From Streptomyces pristinaespiralis (GTDB lineage Bacteria > Actinomycetota > Actinomycetes > Streptomycetales > Streptomycetaceae), in the NCBI RefSeq assembly GCF_001278075.1, contig NZ_CP011340.1, positions 5,391,501 through 5,455,500 of the forward strand: 64,000 nucleotides of DNA. Reading direction: 5' to 3'. The position numbers and the translations under genes are program-made. The number at the start of each line of letters is the position of its first letter. The first letter of the stretch is position 1. Under the pieces are notes generated by a model that had not been told where the DNA came from, searched no databases, and saw only the letters and a program-made list of their open reading frames with translations. This document shows, one piece after another, positions 17,869 to 27,258 of the stretch.

Positions 17869-18189
17869 ATGGCCTGGGTCCTGCTTGTCGTCGCCGGTCT
17901 GCTCGAGGTGGGCTGGTCGATAGGGATGAAGTTCACCGAGGGTTTCACCAGGCTGTGGCCGAGTGTGTTCACCGGTGCGGGGATCGTCGCGAGCATGTTG
18001 CTGCTGTCGTATGCGGCGAAGTCCCTGCCGATCGGTACGGCCTACGGGGTGTGGGTCGGGATCGGCGCGGCCGGTGCGGCCGTGGTCGGCATGGTGGTGC
18101 TCGACGAGCCGGTGACCGCCGCCCGGATCTTCTTCGTGTGTCTGCTGCTGGTCGCGGTGGTCGGTCTGAAGGCGACCTCGGGGCACTGA
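17869..18189 (+). CDS. sugE: SMR-family guanidinium exporter (SugE/Gdx)
   Basis: The protein is 106 aa with four membrane helices. It starts MAWVLLVVAGLLEVGWSIGM, with the essential Glu13 in LLEVGW, then KFTEGFTRLWPS, and SLPIGTAYGVWVGIGAAGA, the Gdx-type signature. Small multidrug resistance proteins work as antiparallel dimers exchanging cation for protons. The SugE/Gdx branch exports guanidinium, which agrees with the guanidine-III riboswitch immediately upstream. CGGAGGTG lies 5 bases before the ATG. Confidence 0.94.
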   Translation: MAWVLLVVAGLLEVGWSIGMKFTEGFTRLWPSVFTGAGIVASMLLLSYAAKSLPIGTAYGVWVGIGAAGAAVVGMVVLDEPVTAARIFFVCLLLVAVVGLKATSGH

Positions 18190-18214
18190 GCGGCTGCGGG
18201 CCGCCGAGTGCCCC
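18180..18214. terminator. Terminator between sugE and the PBP gene
   Basis: GGGGCACT (18180-18187) pairs with AGTGCCCC (18207-18214), with a GC-rich inner stem. It overlaps the sugE stop and lies between converging genes. Confidence 0.6.
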
Positions 18215-18244
18215 GCGGTCGTCGGTCCGCCGGGCCGGTGCGGT

Positions 18245-20881
18245 TCAGTGCGGCCGGGCGGCCGGGTCGGTGGAGCCGATCGCGGGTGCCGCCGGGGCGG
18301 GGGTGGCCGGTGCGGCGGGTGCGGCCGGTGGGGCGGGTGCTGCGGGGCTGCCTGCTCCGTTCGGTGTGCGGGGGGTCTGCCTGGACGGTCCTTGGGGGCC
18401 GGTGCCGGGTCCTTCGACGGTGCCGGGACGGCGGCCCGTCCCGCCGGTTCCGTCGCGGCCGCTGCCGGCCTGTTCGCCGGGGTCGCGGGGCCGGTAGGGG
18501 TCCTCGGGGTTGCCGGACTCCGGGTGCTCGGGGTCCCGCTGTCCCGGCGGCGGCTCGTTCGAACCCGGCGCGAGACGCAGGTCGAAGCCCTGGACGGGGG
18601 TGCCCTCGAGGGCGGCGGCCGTGTACTGGCCCCAGATCTCCGCGGGGGCGCCACCGCCGTTGATGCGTGACATGCCCAGCGCCCCGTAGAGCGGCGTCTG
18701 CGCGCCGGTCTTCGGGTTCTGGCCCATGACGGCGACGACGGTGGCCAGTTCAGGGGTGTAGCCGGCGAACCAGGCGGCCCTGTCCTCCTCCGCGGTGCCG
18801 GTCTTGCCGGCGGCGGGGCGGCCGGCCGACTGGGCGGCGGAGCCGGTGCCGCCGTCGACGACGCCACGCAGGACGGCGGTGGTGGTGTCGGCGGCCTCGC
18901 GGCTGACGGCCTGTTCGGTCTCCGGTTCGGGGAGCGGGACCTCGGTGCCGTTCTTGGTGATGCTCTCGACGAGTGTGTGGTCGGTGTGTTCGCCGTGGTT
19001 CGCGAGGGTGGCGTACGCGCCCGCCATGTCGAGGACGCTGGCGGTGGCGGGGCCGAGGGCGATGGAGGGGGAGGGGCTGAGGTCCGGGGTGGTCTTCGGG
19101 AGGCCGAGGGCGATGGCGGTGTCCATGACGCGGGAGGGTCCGACGTCGACCGCCATCTGCGCGAAGACGGCGTTGACGGATTCGTCGGCGGCCCGGCGGA
19201 CGGGGATGGGGCCGTAGGAGACGTCGTCCTCGTTCTCGGGGGCGTAGCGGGCGCCGGTCCAGCCCTGGACGGGGCGTTTGCTGTCGCCGACGTAGACGGT
19301 GTTGGGGTTGATGGGGTGGCCGTCCTGGGTGGTGGAGCGGTGCTCCACGGCGGCGGCGATGACGAACGGTTTGAAGGTCGAGCCGACCTGGTAGTCGCGG
19401 CGGGTGGCGTTGTTGACGAACTGTTTGGTGTAGTCGATGCCGCCGTACATGGCGACGACCTTGCCGGTGGACGGCTCTACGGAGACGCCGCCGACGCGGA
19501 CGTTGCGGTCGGCCTCGCGTTCGCTGTCGAGTTCCGAGGTCACCTGCTCGTCGACGGCGGCGGAGAGTGCCTCCTGCTTGCCGCGCTGGAGTGTGGTGGT
19601 GATCCGGTGGCCGCCGGTGGCCAGGGTCTTCTCGTCGAGGATGCCGCGTGCCGCGAGGTACTCCTTGACGGCCTGGACGATGTAGCCGCCCTGGCCGGAG
19701 AGTCCACTGACGGGCCTGGCCCGCTCCGGCATCGGGAAGGTGAGGGCCGCCCGGTCCTCGGAGCTGAGCCACTTCTCCTTCACCATGCCGCCGAGTACGT
19801 ACTTCCAGCGGGCGAGCGCCGCCTGCTTGTTCTCCGGGTAGGTCGCGACGTCGTAGGCGTTGGGCGCGTTGAGGAGGGAGGCGAGGTAGGCGCCCTGTGC
19901 GACGTCGAGGTCCTGGACGTCCTTGCCGTAGTAGGCGTGGGCGGCGGCCTGGATGCCGTAGGCGTTGCGGCCGAAGTAGCTGGTGTTGAGGTAGCCCTCG
20001 AGGATCTCGCTCTTGCTCTGGTTGCGGCCGAGTTTGATCGCGATGAAGAACTCCTTCACCTTGCGGGTGACGGTCTGTTCCTGGCCGAGGTAGTAGTTCT
20101 TGACGTACTGCTGGGTGATGGTGGAGCCGGACTGTTTGCCCTTGCCGGTGACGGTGTTCCAGGCGGCGCGCACCATGGCCATCGGGTCGATGGCGGGCGC
20201 GCTGTAGAAGTCGCGGTCCTCGGCGGCGAGTACGGCGCGCCGGACGGGCAGGGGGATCTTCTCGAGGGAGACGTTCTCGCGGTTGACGTCGCCGTCGCGG
20301 GCGATGTGGGTGCCGTCCTCGTAGAGGTAGACGTTGGTCTGGGCGGTGGCCGCGGCGTTGGCGGGCGGGATGTCGACGAGCAGGTAGCCGGTGACGAGGC
20401 CGCCGATGACGAGCAGTGAGGCGAACAGCAGGGCGCCGAGGGTGACGCGCCAGGTGGGGACGGCACGCCGCCAGCCGGTGCGCTTGGGGCGGGACGCGCG
20501 GCCCTTCTTCTTGCCGGTCTTCACGGCGGCGGTTGTGGCGCCGGCGTGTGCCTTGTGCGTGGAGGGGGCCGGCTCGTCGGCTTCCTCGTCGCCGTCGGGC
20601 TCCTCGCCCGCGGGGGTGGTGTCTTCCGCGGCGGGTGACTCGTCGTCCGCCTCGGCGGCCTCGTCGTCCGCGGGTGATTCGTCGTTGGCGCGTGTCTCGT
20701 CCGCGGCGGGTGCCTCCTCCGCCTCGGGGACCTCCTCCGCCTCGGGCGCCTCGTCCTCCCCGGCGGCCCGGGCCGTGTCGTCGGCGCCGGTCTTCCTGCG
20801 GGGCCGCTTGTCCGGGTCGGGCGGGCCGGCTGCCGTCGCGTCCCGGGGTGTCCAGCCCTGCTGCTGCGGCTCGTCGCTCAT
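18245..20881 (-). CDS. Class A penicillin-binding protein (glycosyltransferase/transpeptidase)
   Basis: The protein is 878 aa. An acidic Glu/Ala/Asp-rich cytoplasmic segment (about residues 40-108) is followed by a Lys/Arg cluster and one membrane helix (about 146-169). The GT51 domain has LAAEDRDFYSAP with the catalytic Glu near 221. The transpeptidase domain has GSTFKPFV (SxxK), SVN and KTGTAEE. The C-terminal tail of about 110 residues is Pro/Gly/Ala-rich and probably lies in the cell wall. It polymerises and cross-links peptidoglycan. ATG 20881 is preferred; an in-frame ATG three codons upstream is possible. No clear ribosome site is visible. Confidence 0.93.
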   Translation of the reverse strand: MSDEPQQQGWTPRDATAAGPPDPDKRPRRKTGADDTARAAGEDEAPEAEEVPEAEEAPAADETRANDESPADDEAAEADDESPAAEDTTPAGEEPDGDEEADEPAPSTHKAHAGATTAAVKTGKKKGRASRPKRTGWRRAVPTWRVTLGALLFASLLVIGGLVTGYLLVDIPPANAAATAQTNVYLYEDGTHIARDGDVNRENVSLEKIPLPVRRAVLAAEDRDFYSAPAIDPMAMVRAAWNTVTGKGKQSGSTITQQYVKNYYLGQEQTVTRKVKEFFIAIKLGRNQSKSEILEGYLNTSYFGRNAYGIQAAAHAYYGKDVQDLDVAQGAYLASLLNAPNAYDVATYPENKQAALARWKYVLGGMVKEKWLSSEDRAALTFPMPERARPVSGLSGQGGYIVQAVKEYLAARGILDEKTLATGGHRITTTLQRGKQEALSAAVDEQVTSELDSEREADRNVRVGGVSVEPSTGKVVAMYGGIDYTKQFVNNATRRDYQVGSTFKPFVIAAAVEHRSTTQDGHPINPNTVYVGDSKRPVQGWTGARYAPENEDDVSYGPIPVRRAADESVNAVFAQMAVDVGPSRVMDTAIALGLPKTTPDLSPSPSIALGPATASVLDMAGAYATLANHGEHTDHTLVESITKNGTEVPLPEPETEQAVSREAADTTTAVLRGVVDGGTGSAAQSAGRPAAGKTGTAEEDRAAWFAGYTPELATVVAVMGQNPKTGAQTPLYGALGMSRINGGGAPAEIWGQYTAAALEGTPVQGFDLRLAPGSNEPPPGQRDPEHPESGNPEDPYRPRDPGEQAGSGRDGTGGTGRRPGTVEGPGTGPQGPSRQTPRTPNGAGSPAAPAPPAAPAAPATPAPAAPAIGSTDPAARPH

Positions 20882-21022
20882 GGCACACATACTGCACTTT
20901 TTGGATCGATAACCCCCGTATCCGGGCGCTTCCGGCGTCGTAAATCCCCTCGCGATGGCCAGTCGCGCCGGGCTAGGCTCGTGCGCTTTGGTGCCCGGAC
21001 GGACGCGTGGAGGGGAGTGGCC

Positions 21023-21823
21023 GTGAGGCTTTACGCGGTCGTCGCAGCGGGCGGGTTCCGGCGCTATGCGACGTATCGGGTGGCGACAGCGGCAGGGGTG
21101 TTCACCAACACCGTCTTCGGCTTCATCCTGGCGTACACCTATATCGCCCTGTGGGACGAGCGTCCGCAGCTCGGCGGGTACGACCAATCGGAAGCGCTCA
21201 CCTATGTGTGGCTGGGTCAGGCGCTGCTGATGGCCTGCGCCATGATGGGCGGCGGTTTCGAGGACGAGCTGATCGAGCGGATCCGTACCGGCGACATCGC
21301 CATCGACCTCTACCGCCCCGCCGACCTCCAACTCTGGTGGCTCGCCGGAGACCTGGGCCGGGCCGCCTTCCATCTGCTCGGGCGGGGCATCGTGCCGATG
21401 GTGCTCGGCGCCCTGGCGTTCGACCTGGCACTGCCCGCGTCGCCGTGGATCTGGGCGGCGTTCCTCCTGTCCGTGGCGCTCGGTGTGGTGGTGAGCTTCG
21501 CGGTGCGGTTCCTGGTGTCGCTGTCGGCGTTCTGGCTGATGGACGGCGCCGGGGTGATGCAGATGTGCTGGCTGGCGGGACTCTTCTTCTCGGGGATGCT
21601 GCTGCCCCTGAGCCTCTTCCCGGGCCTGCTGGGCGAAGTCGCACGGGCACTGCCCTGGTCGTCGCTGCTCCAGGTGCCCGCGGATGTGTTCCTCGGCAAG
21701 CACACCGGCTGGGGCCTGCTCCAGGTGTACGCCTTCCAGGGCGGCTGGGCGCTCGCGCTCCTCGCGGCCGGACGGATGCTGCAGAGTGTGGCGACCCGCA
21801 GGGTGGTGGTCCAGGGTGGCTGA
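21023..21823 (+). CDS. ABC-2 type transporter permease (first of pair)
   Basis: The protein is 266 aa with six hydrophobic segments. GTG 21023 is preceded by GGAGGGGAG at ideal spacing. It has FTNTVFGFILAYTYIALW near residues 32-49, FEDELIERIRTGDIAIDLYR as the conserved cytoplasmic loop, and FLVSLSAFWLMDGAGV. It belongs to the ABC-2 family (DUF990/ABC2 type) usually encoded as two permeases plus one ATPase. Its last codons overlap the next gene by 8 bases. The substrate is unknown. Confidence 0.85.
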   Translation: MRLYAVVAAGGFRRYATYRVATAAGVFTNTVFGFILAYTYIALWDERPQLGGYDQSEALTYVWLGQALLMACAMMGGGFEDELIERIRTGDIAIDLYRPADLQLWWLAGDLGRAAFHLLGRGIVPMVLGALAFDLALPASPWIWAAFLLSVALGVVVSFAVRFLVSLSAFWLMDGAGVMQMCWLAGLFFSGMLLPLSLFPGLLGEVARALPWSSLLQVPADVFLGKHTGWGLLQVYAFQGGWALALLAAGRMLQSVATRRVVVQGG

Positions 21824-22619
21824 CGCGCTCAGGGCGTACGGGCTGATCGTGGCGATGTGGGTGCGCTCGACGATGGCCTACCGCGCGTCGTTCGCGATGA
21901 CGACGCTCGGGAACTTCGCGGCGACCGCGTTCGACTTCGTCGCGATCCTGCTCATGTTCTCGCACGTCGACGCGCTGGGCGGCTATTCGCTGCCCGAGAT
22001 CGCGTTCCTCTACGGGACCACCAGCACCGCCTTCGGCCTCGCCGACCTCGTGATGGGCTCGATGGACCGGCTCGGGCGGCGGGTGCGCGACGGCACCCTG
22101 GACACCCTGCTGGTGCGGCCCGTGGCGGTCCTCGCCCAGGTCGCCGCCGACCGGTTCGCGCTGCGCCGGCTCGGCCGGGTGACGCAGGGGCTGATGGTCC
22201 TCGCGTACGCGCTGTGGACGCTCGACGTCGAGTGGACGGCGGCCAAGGCGGCCATGGTGCCGATGATGCTGCTGTGCGGCGGGGCGATCTTCGCGTCCGT
22301 GTTCGTGGCGGGCGGCGCGTTCCAGTTCTTCGCGCAGGACGCGGCCGAGGTGCAGAGCTCCTTCACGTACGGCGGGAACACGCTGCTGCAGTACCCGCCG
22401 TCGATCTTCGCGAAGGACCTGGTGCGCGGAGTGACGTTCGTCGTGCCGCTGGCCTTCGTCAACTGGATGCCGTCGCTGTACGTACTGGGCCGCGAGGACC
22501 CGCTCGGCCTGCCCGGCTGGTTCGCCCTGCTGCCGCCCGTCGTCGCCGCGGGCTGCCTCGGGCTCGCCGGACTGGCCTGGCGGGTCGGACTCCGTTCGTA
22601 CCGCAGTACCGGAAGCTGA
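21816..22619 (+). CDS. ABC-2 type transporter permease (second of pair)
   Basis: The protein is 267 aa with about six membrane helices. GTG 21816 lies within the end of the previous gene (8-base overlap), so translation is coupled. It has ASFAMTTLGNFAATAFDFV, GSMDRLGRRVRDGTLDTLL and LVRPVAVLAQVAADRFALRR, the same loop pattern as its partner, and YPPSIFAKDLVRGVTFVVPL near the end. The two permeases should form a heterodimer with the ATPase encoded 7 bases downstream. Confidence 0.87.
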   Translation: MADALRAYGLIVAMWVRSTMAYRASFAMTTLGNFAATAFDFVAILLMFSHVDALGGYSLPEIAFLYGTTSTAFGLADLVMGSMDRLGRRVRDGTLDTLLVRPVAVLAQVAADRFALRRLGRVTQGLMVLAYALWTLDVEWTAAKAAMVPMMLLCGGAIFASVFVAGGAFQFFAQDAAEVQSSFTYGGNTLLQYPPSIFAKDLVRGVTFVVPLAFVNWMPSLYVLGREDPLGLPGWFALLPPVVAAGCLGLAGLAWRVGLRSYRSTGS

Positions 22620-22626
22620 GGACACA

Positions 22627-23595
22627 GTGGATTTCATCGAACTGGACGGTGTCGAGAAGGTCTTCGACGTACGCCGCAAGGTCGGGCGGCTGCGCCGGGA
22701 GAAGTATCAGGTACGGGCGGTGGACGGGATCAGCTTCACCGTCCCGCGCGGCGAGATGGTCGGCTACATCGGCCCGAACGGTGCCGGCAAGTCCACCACG
22801 ATCAAGATGCTCACCGGCATCCTCACGCCCAGCGGCGGCCGGCTCCGTGTCGCCGGCATCGACCCGTCGCGGGAGCGGACCCGGCTGGCCCAGCGGATCG
22901 GGGTGGTGTTCGGCCAGCGCACCACGCTGTGGTGGGACCTGCCGCTGCGCGACTCGTACCGCCTGATGCACCGCATGTACCGCATCCCCGACGCCACCTT
23001 CCGGCAGAACCTGGACCGCTGCGTCGAACTGCTGGACCTGGCCGAGCTGTTGGACGTGCCGGTGCGTCAGCTGTCGCTGGGGCAGCGGATGCGCGGCGAC
23101 ATCGCCGCGGCACTGCTGCACGACCCGGAGGTGCTGTACCTGGACGAGCCGACCATCGGCCTCGACGTGATCTCCAAGGCCAAGGTGCGGGAGTTCCTGC
23201 GCGACCTGAACGCGGAACGCGGCACGACGGTCCTGCTCACCACGCACGATCTGACCGACATCGAGCAGTTGTGCAAGCGGGTGATGGTCATCGACCACGG
23301 GCGGCTCATGTACGACGGGCCCCTGGCCGGGCTGCACGAGGTGGGCGAGAGCGAGCGCACCCTGGTCGTGGACCTGGAGCGGGAGCTGCCGCCGATCGAG
23401 ATCGAGTCGGCGCGGACGCTGAAGGTGGAGGGACCGCGCCAGTGGCTGGCCTTCCCGGCCTCCGTCTCCGCGGCGCCCCTGGTGGCGGCGCTGGCCGAAC
23501 GGTACCCGCTGGTGGACCTGTCGGTGCGGGAGCCGGACATCGAAGCGGTGATCGCGAAGATGTACGCGGAACGTTCTGCCGGACCGCTTGCTTGA
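22627..23595 (+). CDS. ABC-2 transporter ATP-binding protein
   Basis: The protein is 322 aa. It has Walker A GPNGAGKSTTIKML (about residues 49-62), the signature LSLGQRMRGDIAAALLH (LSLGQ instead of LSGGQ), Walker B VLYLDEPTIGLD and the switch His in LLTTHDLTD. The C-terminal region of about 90 residues, typical of NatA-like exporters, regulates or dimerises the subunit. It completes an exporter with the two upstream permeases. GTG 22627 is the start; the gene is 7 bases after the permease stop. Confidence 0.92.
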   Translation: MDFIELDGVEKVFDVRRKVGRLRREKYQVRAVDGISFTVPRGEMVGYIGPNGAGKSTTIKMLTGILTPSGGRLRVAGIDPSRERTRLAQRIGVVFGQRTTLWWDLPLRDSYRLMHRMYRIPDATFRQNLDRCVELLDLAELLDVPVRQLSLGQRMRGDIAAALLHDPEVLYLDEPTIGLDVISKAKVREFLRDLNAERGTTVLLTTHDLTDIEQLCKRVMVIDHGRLMYDGPLAGLHEVGESERTLVVDLERELPPIEIESARTLKVEGPRQWLAFPASVSAAPLVAALAERYPLVDLSVREPDIEAVIAKMYAERSAGPLA

Positions 23596-23608
23596 CTAGT
23601 CTGGCGGT

Positions 23609-24304
23609 ATGACGAGCGAACTCCCTGAGATGCGTGCCTCCGATGCCGAGCGGGAGCGGGTCGCCGAGCGGTTGCGGGACGCCGTGGCCGAGGGCCGCCT
23701 CGACATGGAGGAGTTCGACCAGCGCCTGGACGCGGCCTACCGTGCGCGTACGCACGGCGACTTGGAACCGCTGGTACGTGACCTGCCGGCACCGGGCACG
23801 TCCGGCGCGGCGTCCGCCGTGACACCGGCGCGCGCCTCCTGGGCGGGCCGGGTCGGCGGCCCCGCGACCTCGAGCGGCGCGTTCTCCTTCTGGGGCGGTT
23901 TCTCGCGCCGGGGCACCTGGACGGTCGGCCGGAGGTTCACGGCGTTCACGCTGATGGGCGGCGGCGAGCTGGACCTGCGCGAGGCCCGTTTCGAGGACCG
24001 CGAGACCGTGATCGACTGCATCGCGATCATGGGCGGCGTGCAGGTCGTCGTCCCGCCCGGCCTGAACGTGGAGGTCAGAGGCATCGGCCTGATGGGCGGC
24101 TTCGACGAACACGGCAGCGTGGAGGCGGACCCGGACCCGGGCGCACCCCGCGTGATCATCAGAGGGCTGGCGCTGATGGGTGGCGTGGGCGTGGAACGCA
24201 AGCTCACGAGGGCGGAGAAGCAGCGCCTGAAGGCGGAGCGGGAGCGTGAGCGGAAGCTCGGCAAGGGCGACGACGGGCGGAAGGAACTGGGCGGCGGGGC
24301 ATGA
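23609..24304 (+). CDS. DUF1707 protein with LiaF-like C-terminal domain
   Basis: The protein is 231 aa. Residues 7-62 are a DUF1707 domain: MRASDAERERVAERLRDAVA followed by EGRLDMEEFDQRLDAAYRAR. The second half has repeated short beta motifs ending FTLMGGGELDLREA, CIAIMGGVQVVVPPG, GIGLMGGFDEHG and LALMGGVGV, as in the cell-wall-stress response (LiaF/DUF2154-like) domain. The C-terminus is basic and coiled (KLTRAEKQRLKAERERERKL). No membrane helix is evident. TAGTCT (23597-23602) ends 6 bases before the ATG, so a separate leaderless transcript is likely despite the 13-base gap to the ABC operon. Confidence 0.85.
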   Translation: MTSELPEMRASDAERERVAERLRDAVAEGRLDMEEFDQRLDAAYRARTHGDLEPLVRDLPAPGTSGAASAVTPARASWAGRVGGPATSSGAFSFWGGFSRRGTWTVGRRFTAFTLMGGGELDLREARFEDRETVIDCIAIMGGVQVVVPPGLNVEVRGIGLMGGFDEHGSVEADPDPGAPRVIIRGLALMGGVGVERKLTRAEKQRLKAERERERKLGKGDDGRKELGGGA

Positions 24305-24380
24305 CGGGGGCGCAGCCGCCGCGCGGGGCGTTGTCCCCGACCCGCCCCTTCGTGTAACCGGGCACCACCCCCGGCCCCCG

Positions 24381-24406
24381 CGCCTCGATCGCCGACGGGG
24401 CTGGAG
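24381..24406. repeat. Streptomyces-type dispersed intergenic repeat fragment
   Basis: The reverse complement of this stretch contains CAGCCCCGTCGGCGATCGAG, close to the dispersed intergenic sequence (CAGCCCCGTCCGGCGATTGA...) that I remember as frequent in Streptomyces. It lies in the 178-bp gap between two convergent genes, with CCCC/GGGG stretches nearby that could act as a terminator. Confidence 0.45.
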
Positions 24407-24482
24407 TCGTCCCCAGGGGGCTGGATGTCGCTCCGCGGGATCAGCCTCAAGCCCGCCGCGGGCGGCGGGCAGCCCGGTCCTG

Positions 24483-25727
24483 TCAGAGCTTCGCCGGATC
24501 CACGGCGTGCCCCATCCGCGTGTACCCCGCGTCGCTCGGGTGCAGGTGGTCCCCCGAGTCGTACACCGGCCTCAGCCTGCGCGGCGCGTACGGATCGCGC
24601 AGCGCCCGGTCGAAGTCGACGACCGCGTCGAAGATGCCGCCCGTACGGATCGCCGTGTTGATCTTCAGACGCTCCGCGTCCGCCGCGGCCGTGCAGCGGG
24701 GGTGGCCGCCGCAGGGCGCCAGCGTGGAGCCGATCACGCGCCATCCGCGGGCGTGCGCGCGGTCGGCCAGCTCGGTCAGCCCCGCCGTCACGTCGAGGGC
24801 CGTGGGAGCGTGGGGTGCGCGCAGGACGTCGTTGATGCCGATGGCGACGATCACGGTACGGGCGCCGGACCGGGCCAGCACGTCGCGGTCGAAGCGTTCC
24901 AGGGTGCTGGGGCCGCGCCCGTACTCGAGGAGCCGGTTGCCGCTGATGCCCTGGTTGAGGACGCCGTAGCGGCCGCCGAGCCGGTCGGCGAGCACGTCGG
25001 GCCAGCGGTTGTCGTGGTCACGGGTCGCGGAGACCCCGTCGGTGATCGAGTCGCCGACGGCGACGATCGCGCCGCGCGCCTGGGCGGTGAGGACGTCGAC
25101 GGCGGTGATGTGGTGCCAGGAGCGGATCCGCGTCGTGAACGCGTCGCCGCTCTCGTCCTGCGCGAGGTCGCCGTCCGCCAGGTAGGACGTCTGGACGGCG
25201 TGCGGGTGGGTGGTGACCGGGCCGCCGGGCGCCGGGGTGTGGACGGAGATCAGCAGGTCGCCGTCGTAAGGGATCCGCAGCACGACGGGATCGCTGACGA
25301 TCTGCCCGCCCGGGCCGACGGTCGCCTCGTGTGCCCCGCCGAAGGTGATCCGGCGCAGGGTGCCGGCCACGGCGGCGGGCCCGTCGCCGGCGCGCACCGC
25401 GAGGGAGGCGCCGGTGATCAGCAGCGGCTGTGTGCCGTAGAGGTTGGAGAAGGTGACGCGGGCGGCGGTTCCGCCGATGCTGGTGTGCACGACGTTCCGT
25501 ACGGAACGGCCCGCGCGGCCGCTGGGCCCGCCGACGGCGGAGGTGGCCGGTGCGGCGGAGACGGGGCTCGCCGACCAGGTGCCGATCCACACCGGTGTCG
25601 CGGACGGGGGCGTACGGACCTCGGGCCCCTTCTTGACGGTGCCGACTCCGAGGTAGATACCGCCGCACATAAGGGCGATCGTGGCCATAAGGGCAGCGAG
25701 GTTCACATACCCCTGACGCTTGTTCAT
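24483..25727 (-). CDS. Secreted or membrane-anchored SGNH/GDSL hydrolase
   Basis: The protein is 414 aa. An N-terminal hydrophobic segment (VNLAALMATIALMCGGIYLG, about residues 8-27) is a signal or anchor. A beta-rich region of about 160 residues follows, then the SGNH core: VAVGDSITDGV (Ser nucleophile), GISGNRLL, VIVAIGINDVL and, near the end, DHLHPSDAGY with the Asp/His pair. Such enzymes hydrolyse esters of lipids or polysaccharides; the substrate is unknown. ATG 25727 is preferred because the signal begins there; ATG 25745 is possible. Confidence 0.88.
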   Translation of the reverse strand: MNKRQGYVNLAALMATIALMCGGIYLGVGTVKKGPEVRTPPSATPVWIGTWSASPVSAAPATSAVGGPSGRAGRSVRNVVHTSIGGTAARVTFSNLYGTQPLLITGASLAVRAGDGPAAVAGTLRRITFGGAHEATVGPGGQIVSDPVVLRIPYDGDLLISVHTPAPGGPVTTHPHAVQTSYLADGDLAQDESGDAFTTRIRSWHHITAVDVLTAQARGAIVAVGDSITDGVSATRDHDNRWPDVLADRLGGRYGVLNQGISGNRLLEYGRGPSTLERFDRDVLARSGARTVIVAIGINDVLRAPHAPTALDVTAGLTELADRAHARGWRVIGSTLAPCGGHPRCTAAADAERLKINTAIRTGGIFDAVVDFDRALRDPYAPRRLRPVYDSGDHLHPSDAGYTRMGHAVDPAKL

Positions 25728-25839
25728 GAACACATCATCCGGCATGGCCCGGGAACTCGATGTGCCGCCCGGGAGTACCTGATGTAGGGACGAGTGGTAG
25801 GGACATTGCGTGCGGAAGCAGCGCGGACGGGTGGAGCGG

Positions 25840-27258
25840 ATGGAACGTACAGAACCGGATGAGCCGGGCGGCCCCGACCGGGCCGTGCGGGGCGGAGCCG
25901 TCGGAGGCGGCGGCACGCCCGGCGGTGGTCCGGACGGTGGCGCCGGGCGGCCCGGCCGGCCGGAGGGCGGGGTCGCGGCGTCGACGGCGCTGCCCGCCTT
26001 CGCGTACACCGAGGCCGACGAGGAGAAGCGGCGCGGCGTGCGGCGGATGAAGATGACCGCGACCGGTCTGCTGCTGGGCGTCGCACTCGTCTTCGTCCTC
26101 GCCACCTGGGCGAAGAACGCGGGCCTCGGCGGCTGGGCCGGCTACGTCGCGGCCGCAGCGGAGGCCGGCATGGTCGGCGCGCTCGCCGACTGGTTCGCCG
26201 TCACGGCCCTCTTCCGCCATCCCCTCGGCATCCCGATCCCGCACACCGCGATCATCCCGAACAAGAAGGACCAGCTCGGCGCGTCGCTCGGCTCGTTCGT
26301 CGGCGAGAACTTCCTCTCCGCCGACGTCGTGCGCGTCCGGCTGCGTGCCGTCGGCATCGGCAGCAGACTCGGCGCCTGGCTCGCCCAGCCCGCCCACGCC
26401 GACCGGGTCACCGCCGAACTGTCCACCGCGCTGCGCGGCGCGCTGACCGTGCTGCGCGACTCCGACGTGCAGGCGGTCGTCGGCGAGGCGATCACCCGCC
26501 GCGCGGAAGCCGTCGAGATCGCGCCCGGCATAGGGAAGACCCTCCAGAAGGTCGTCGCCGACGGCGCCCACCACCGTGCCGTCGACCTGATCTGCACCCG
26601 CGCCCACGACTGGCTGGTCTACCACTCCGACTCGGTGATGGACGCGGTCGAGGGCGGCGCCCCCGGCTGGACCCCGCGCTTCGTGGACAAGAAGATCGGC
26701 GAGCGTGTCTACAAGGAGCTGCTGCGTTTCGTCACCGAGATGCGCGACATGCCCGGCCATCCCGCGCGCGGGGCGATCGACCGCTTCCTCGGGGACTTCG
26801 CCGCCGACCTCCAGTCGGACACGGACACCCGCGCGCGCGTCGAGCGCATGAAGTCCGAGCTGCTGGCGCGCTCGGAGGTGCAGGACGTGATCGCGTCGGT
26901 CTGGTCCTCCGTACGCGCGATGATCATCTCGGCGGCCGAGGACGACCGCAGCGAGCTGCGCCTGCGGGCCCGCGCGTCGCTGCTGTCCCTGGGCTCGCGG
27001 CTGGCGACGGACAGCCGGCTCCAGGCGAAGGTGGACGGCTGGGTGGAGGACGCCGCGGTGTACGTGGTGACCACCTACCGCGGCGAGATCACGTCGCTCA
27101 TCTCCGAGACCGTCGCCAGCTGGGACGCGGAGCACACCTCCCGGAAGATCGAGGCGCACATCGGCCGCGACCTGCAGTTCATCCGGATCAACGGCACGGT
27201 GGTCGGCGCACTGGCGGGCCTGGTCATCTACACCGTGGCGCACGCGCTGGGCGCGTGA
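25840..27258 (+). CDS. DUF445 family membrane protein
   Basis: The protein is 472 aa from ATG 25840. A Gly/Pro-rich N-terminus of about 55 residues, then KMTATGLLLGVALVFVLATW (helix 1) and AAAAEAGMVGALADWFAVTA, the DUF445 hallmark, followed by LFRHPLGIPIPHTAIIPNKK. A long soluble helical domain follows, and one C-terminal helix near VVGALAGLVIYTVAHAL. The protein is probably anchored at both ends. The function of the family is unknown. GTG 25810 is an alternative start. The gene is divergent from the SGNH hydrolase gene. Confidence 0.9.
   Translation: MERTEPDEPGGPDRAVRGGAVGGGGTPGGGPDGGAGRPGRPEGGVAASTALPAFAYTEADEEKRRGVRRMKMTATGLLLGVALVFVLATWAKNAGLGGWAGYVAAAAEAGMVGALADWFAVTALFRHPLGIPIPHTAIIPNKKDQLGASLGSFVGENFLSADVVRVRLRAVGIGSRLGAWLAQPAHADRVTAELSTALRGALTVLRDSDVQAVVGEAITRRAEAVEIAPGIGKTLQKVVADGAHHRAVDLICTRAHDWLVYHSDSVMDAVEGGAPGWTPRFVDKKIGERVYKELLRFVTEMRDMPGHPARGAIDRFLGDFAADLQSDTDTRARVERMKSELLARSEVQDVIASVWSSVRAMIISAAEDDRSELRLRARASLLSLGSRLATDSRLQAKVDGWVEDAAVYVVTTYRGEITSLISETVASWDAEHTSRKIEAHIGRDLQFIRINGTVVGALAGLVIYTVAHALGA

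Noticed and set aside
18750..20897. Long Arg-rich alternative frames across the penicillin-binding protein gene and elsewhere
   Set aside because: They are GC-driven shadows of the real frame, with Arg/Pro/Ala-biased, low-complexity translations.
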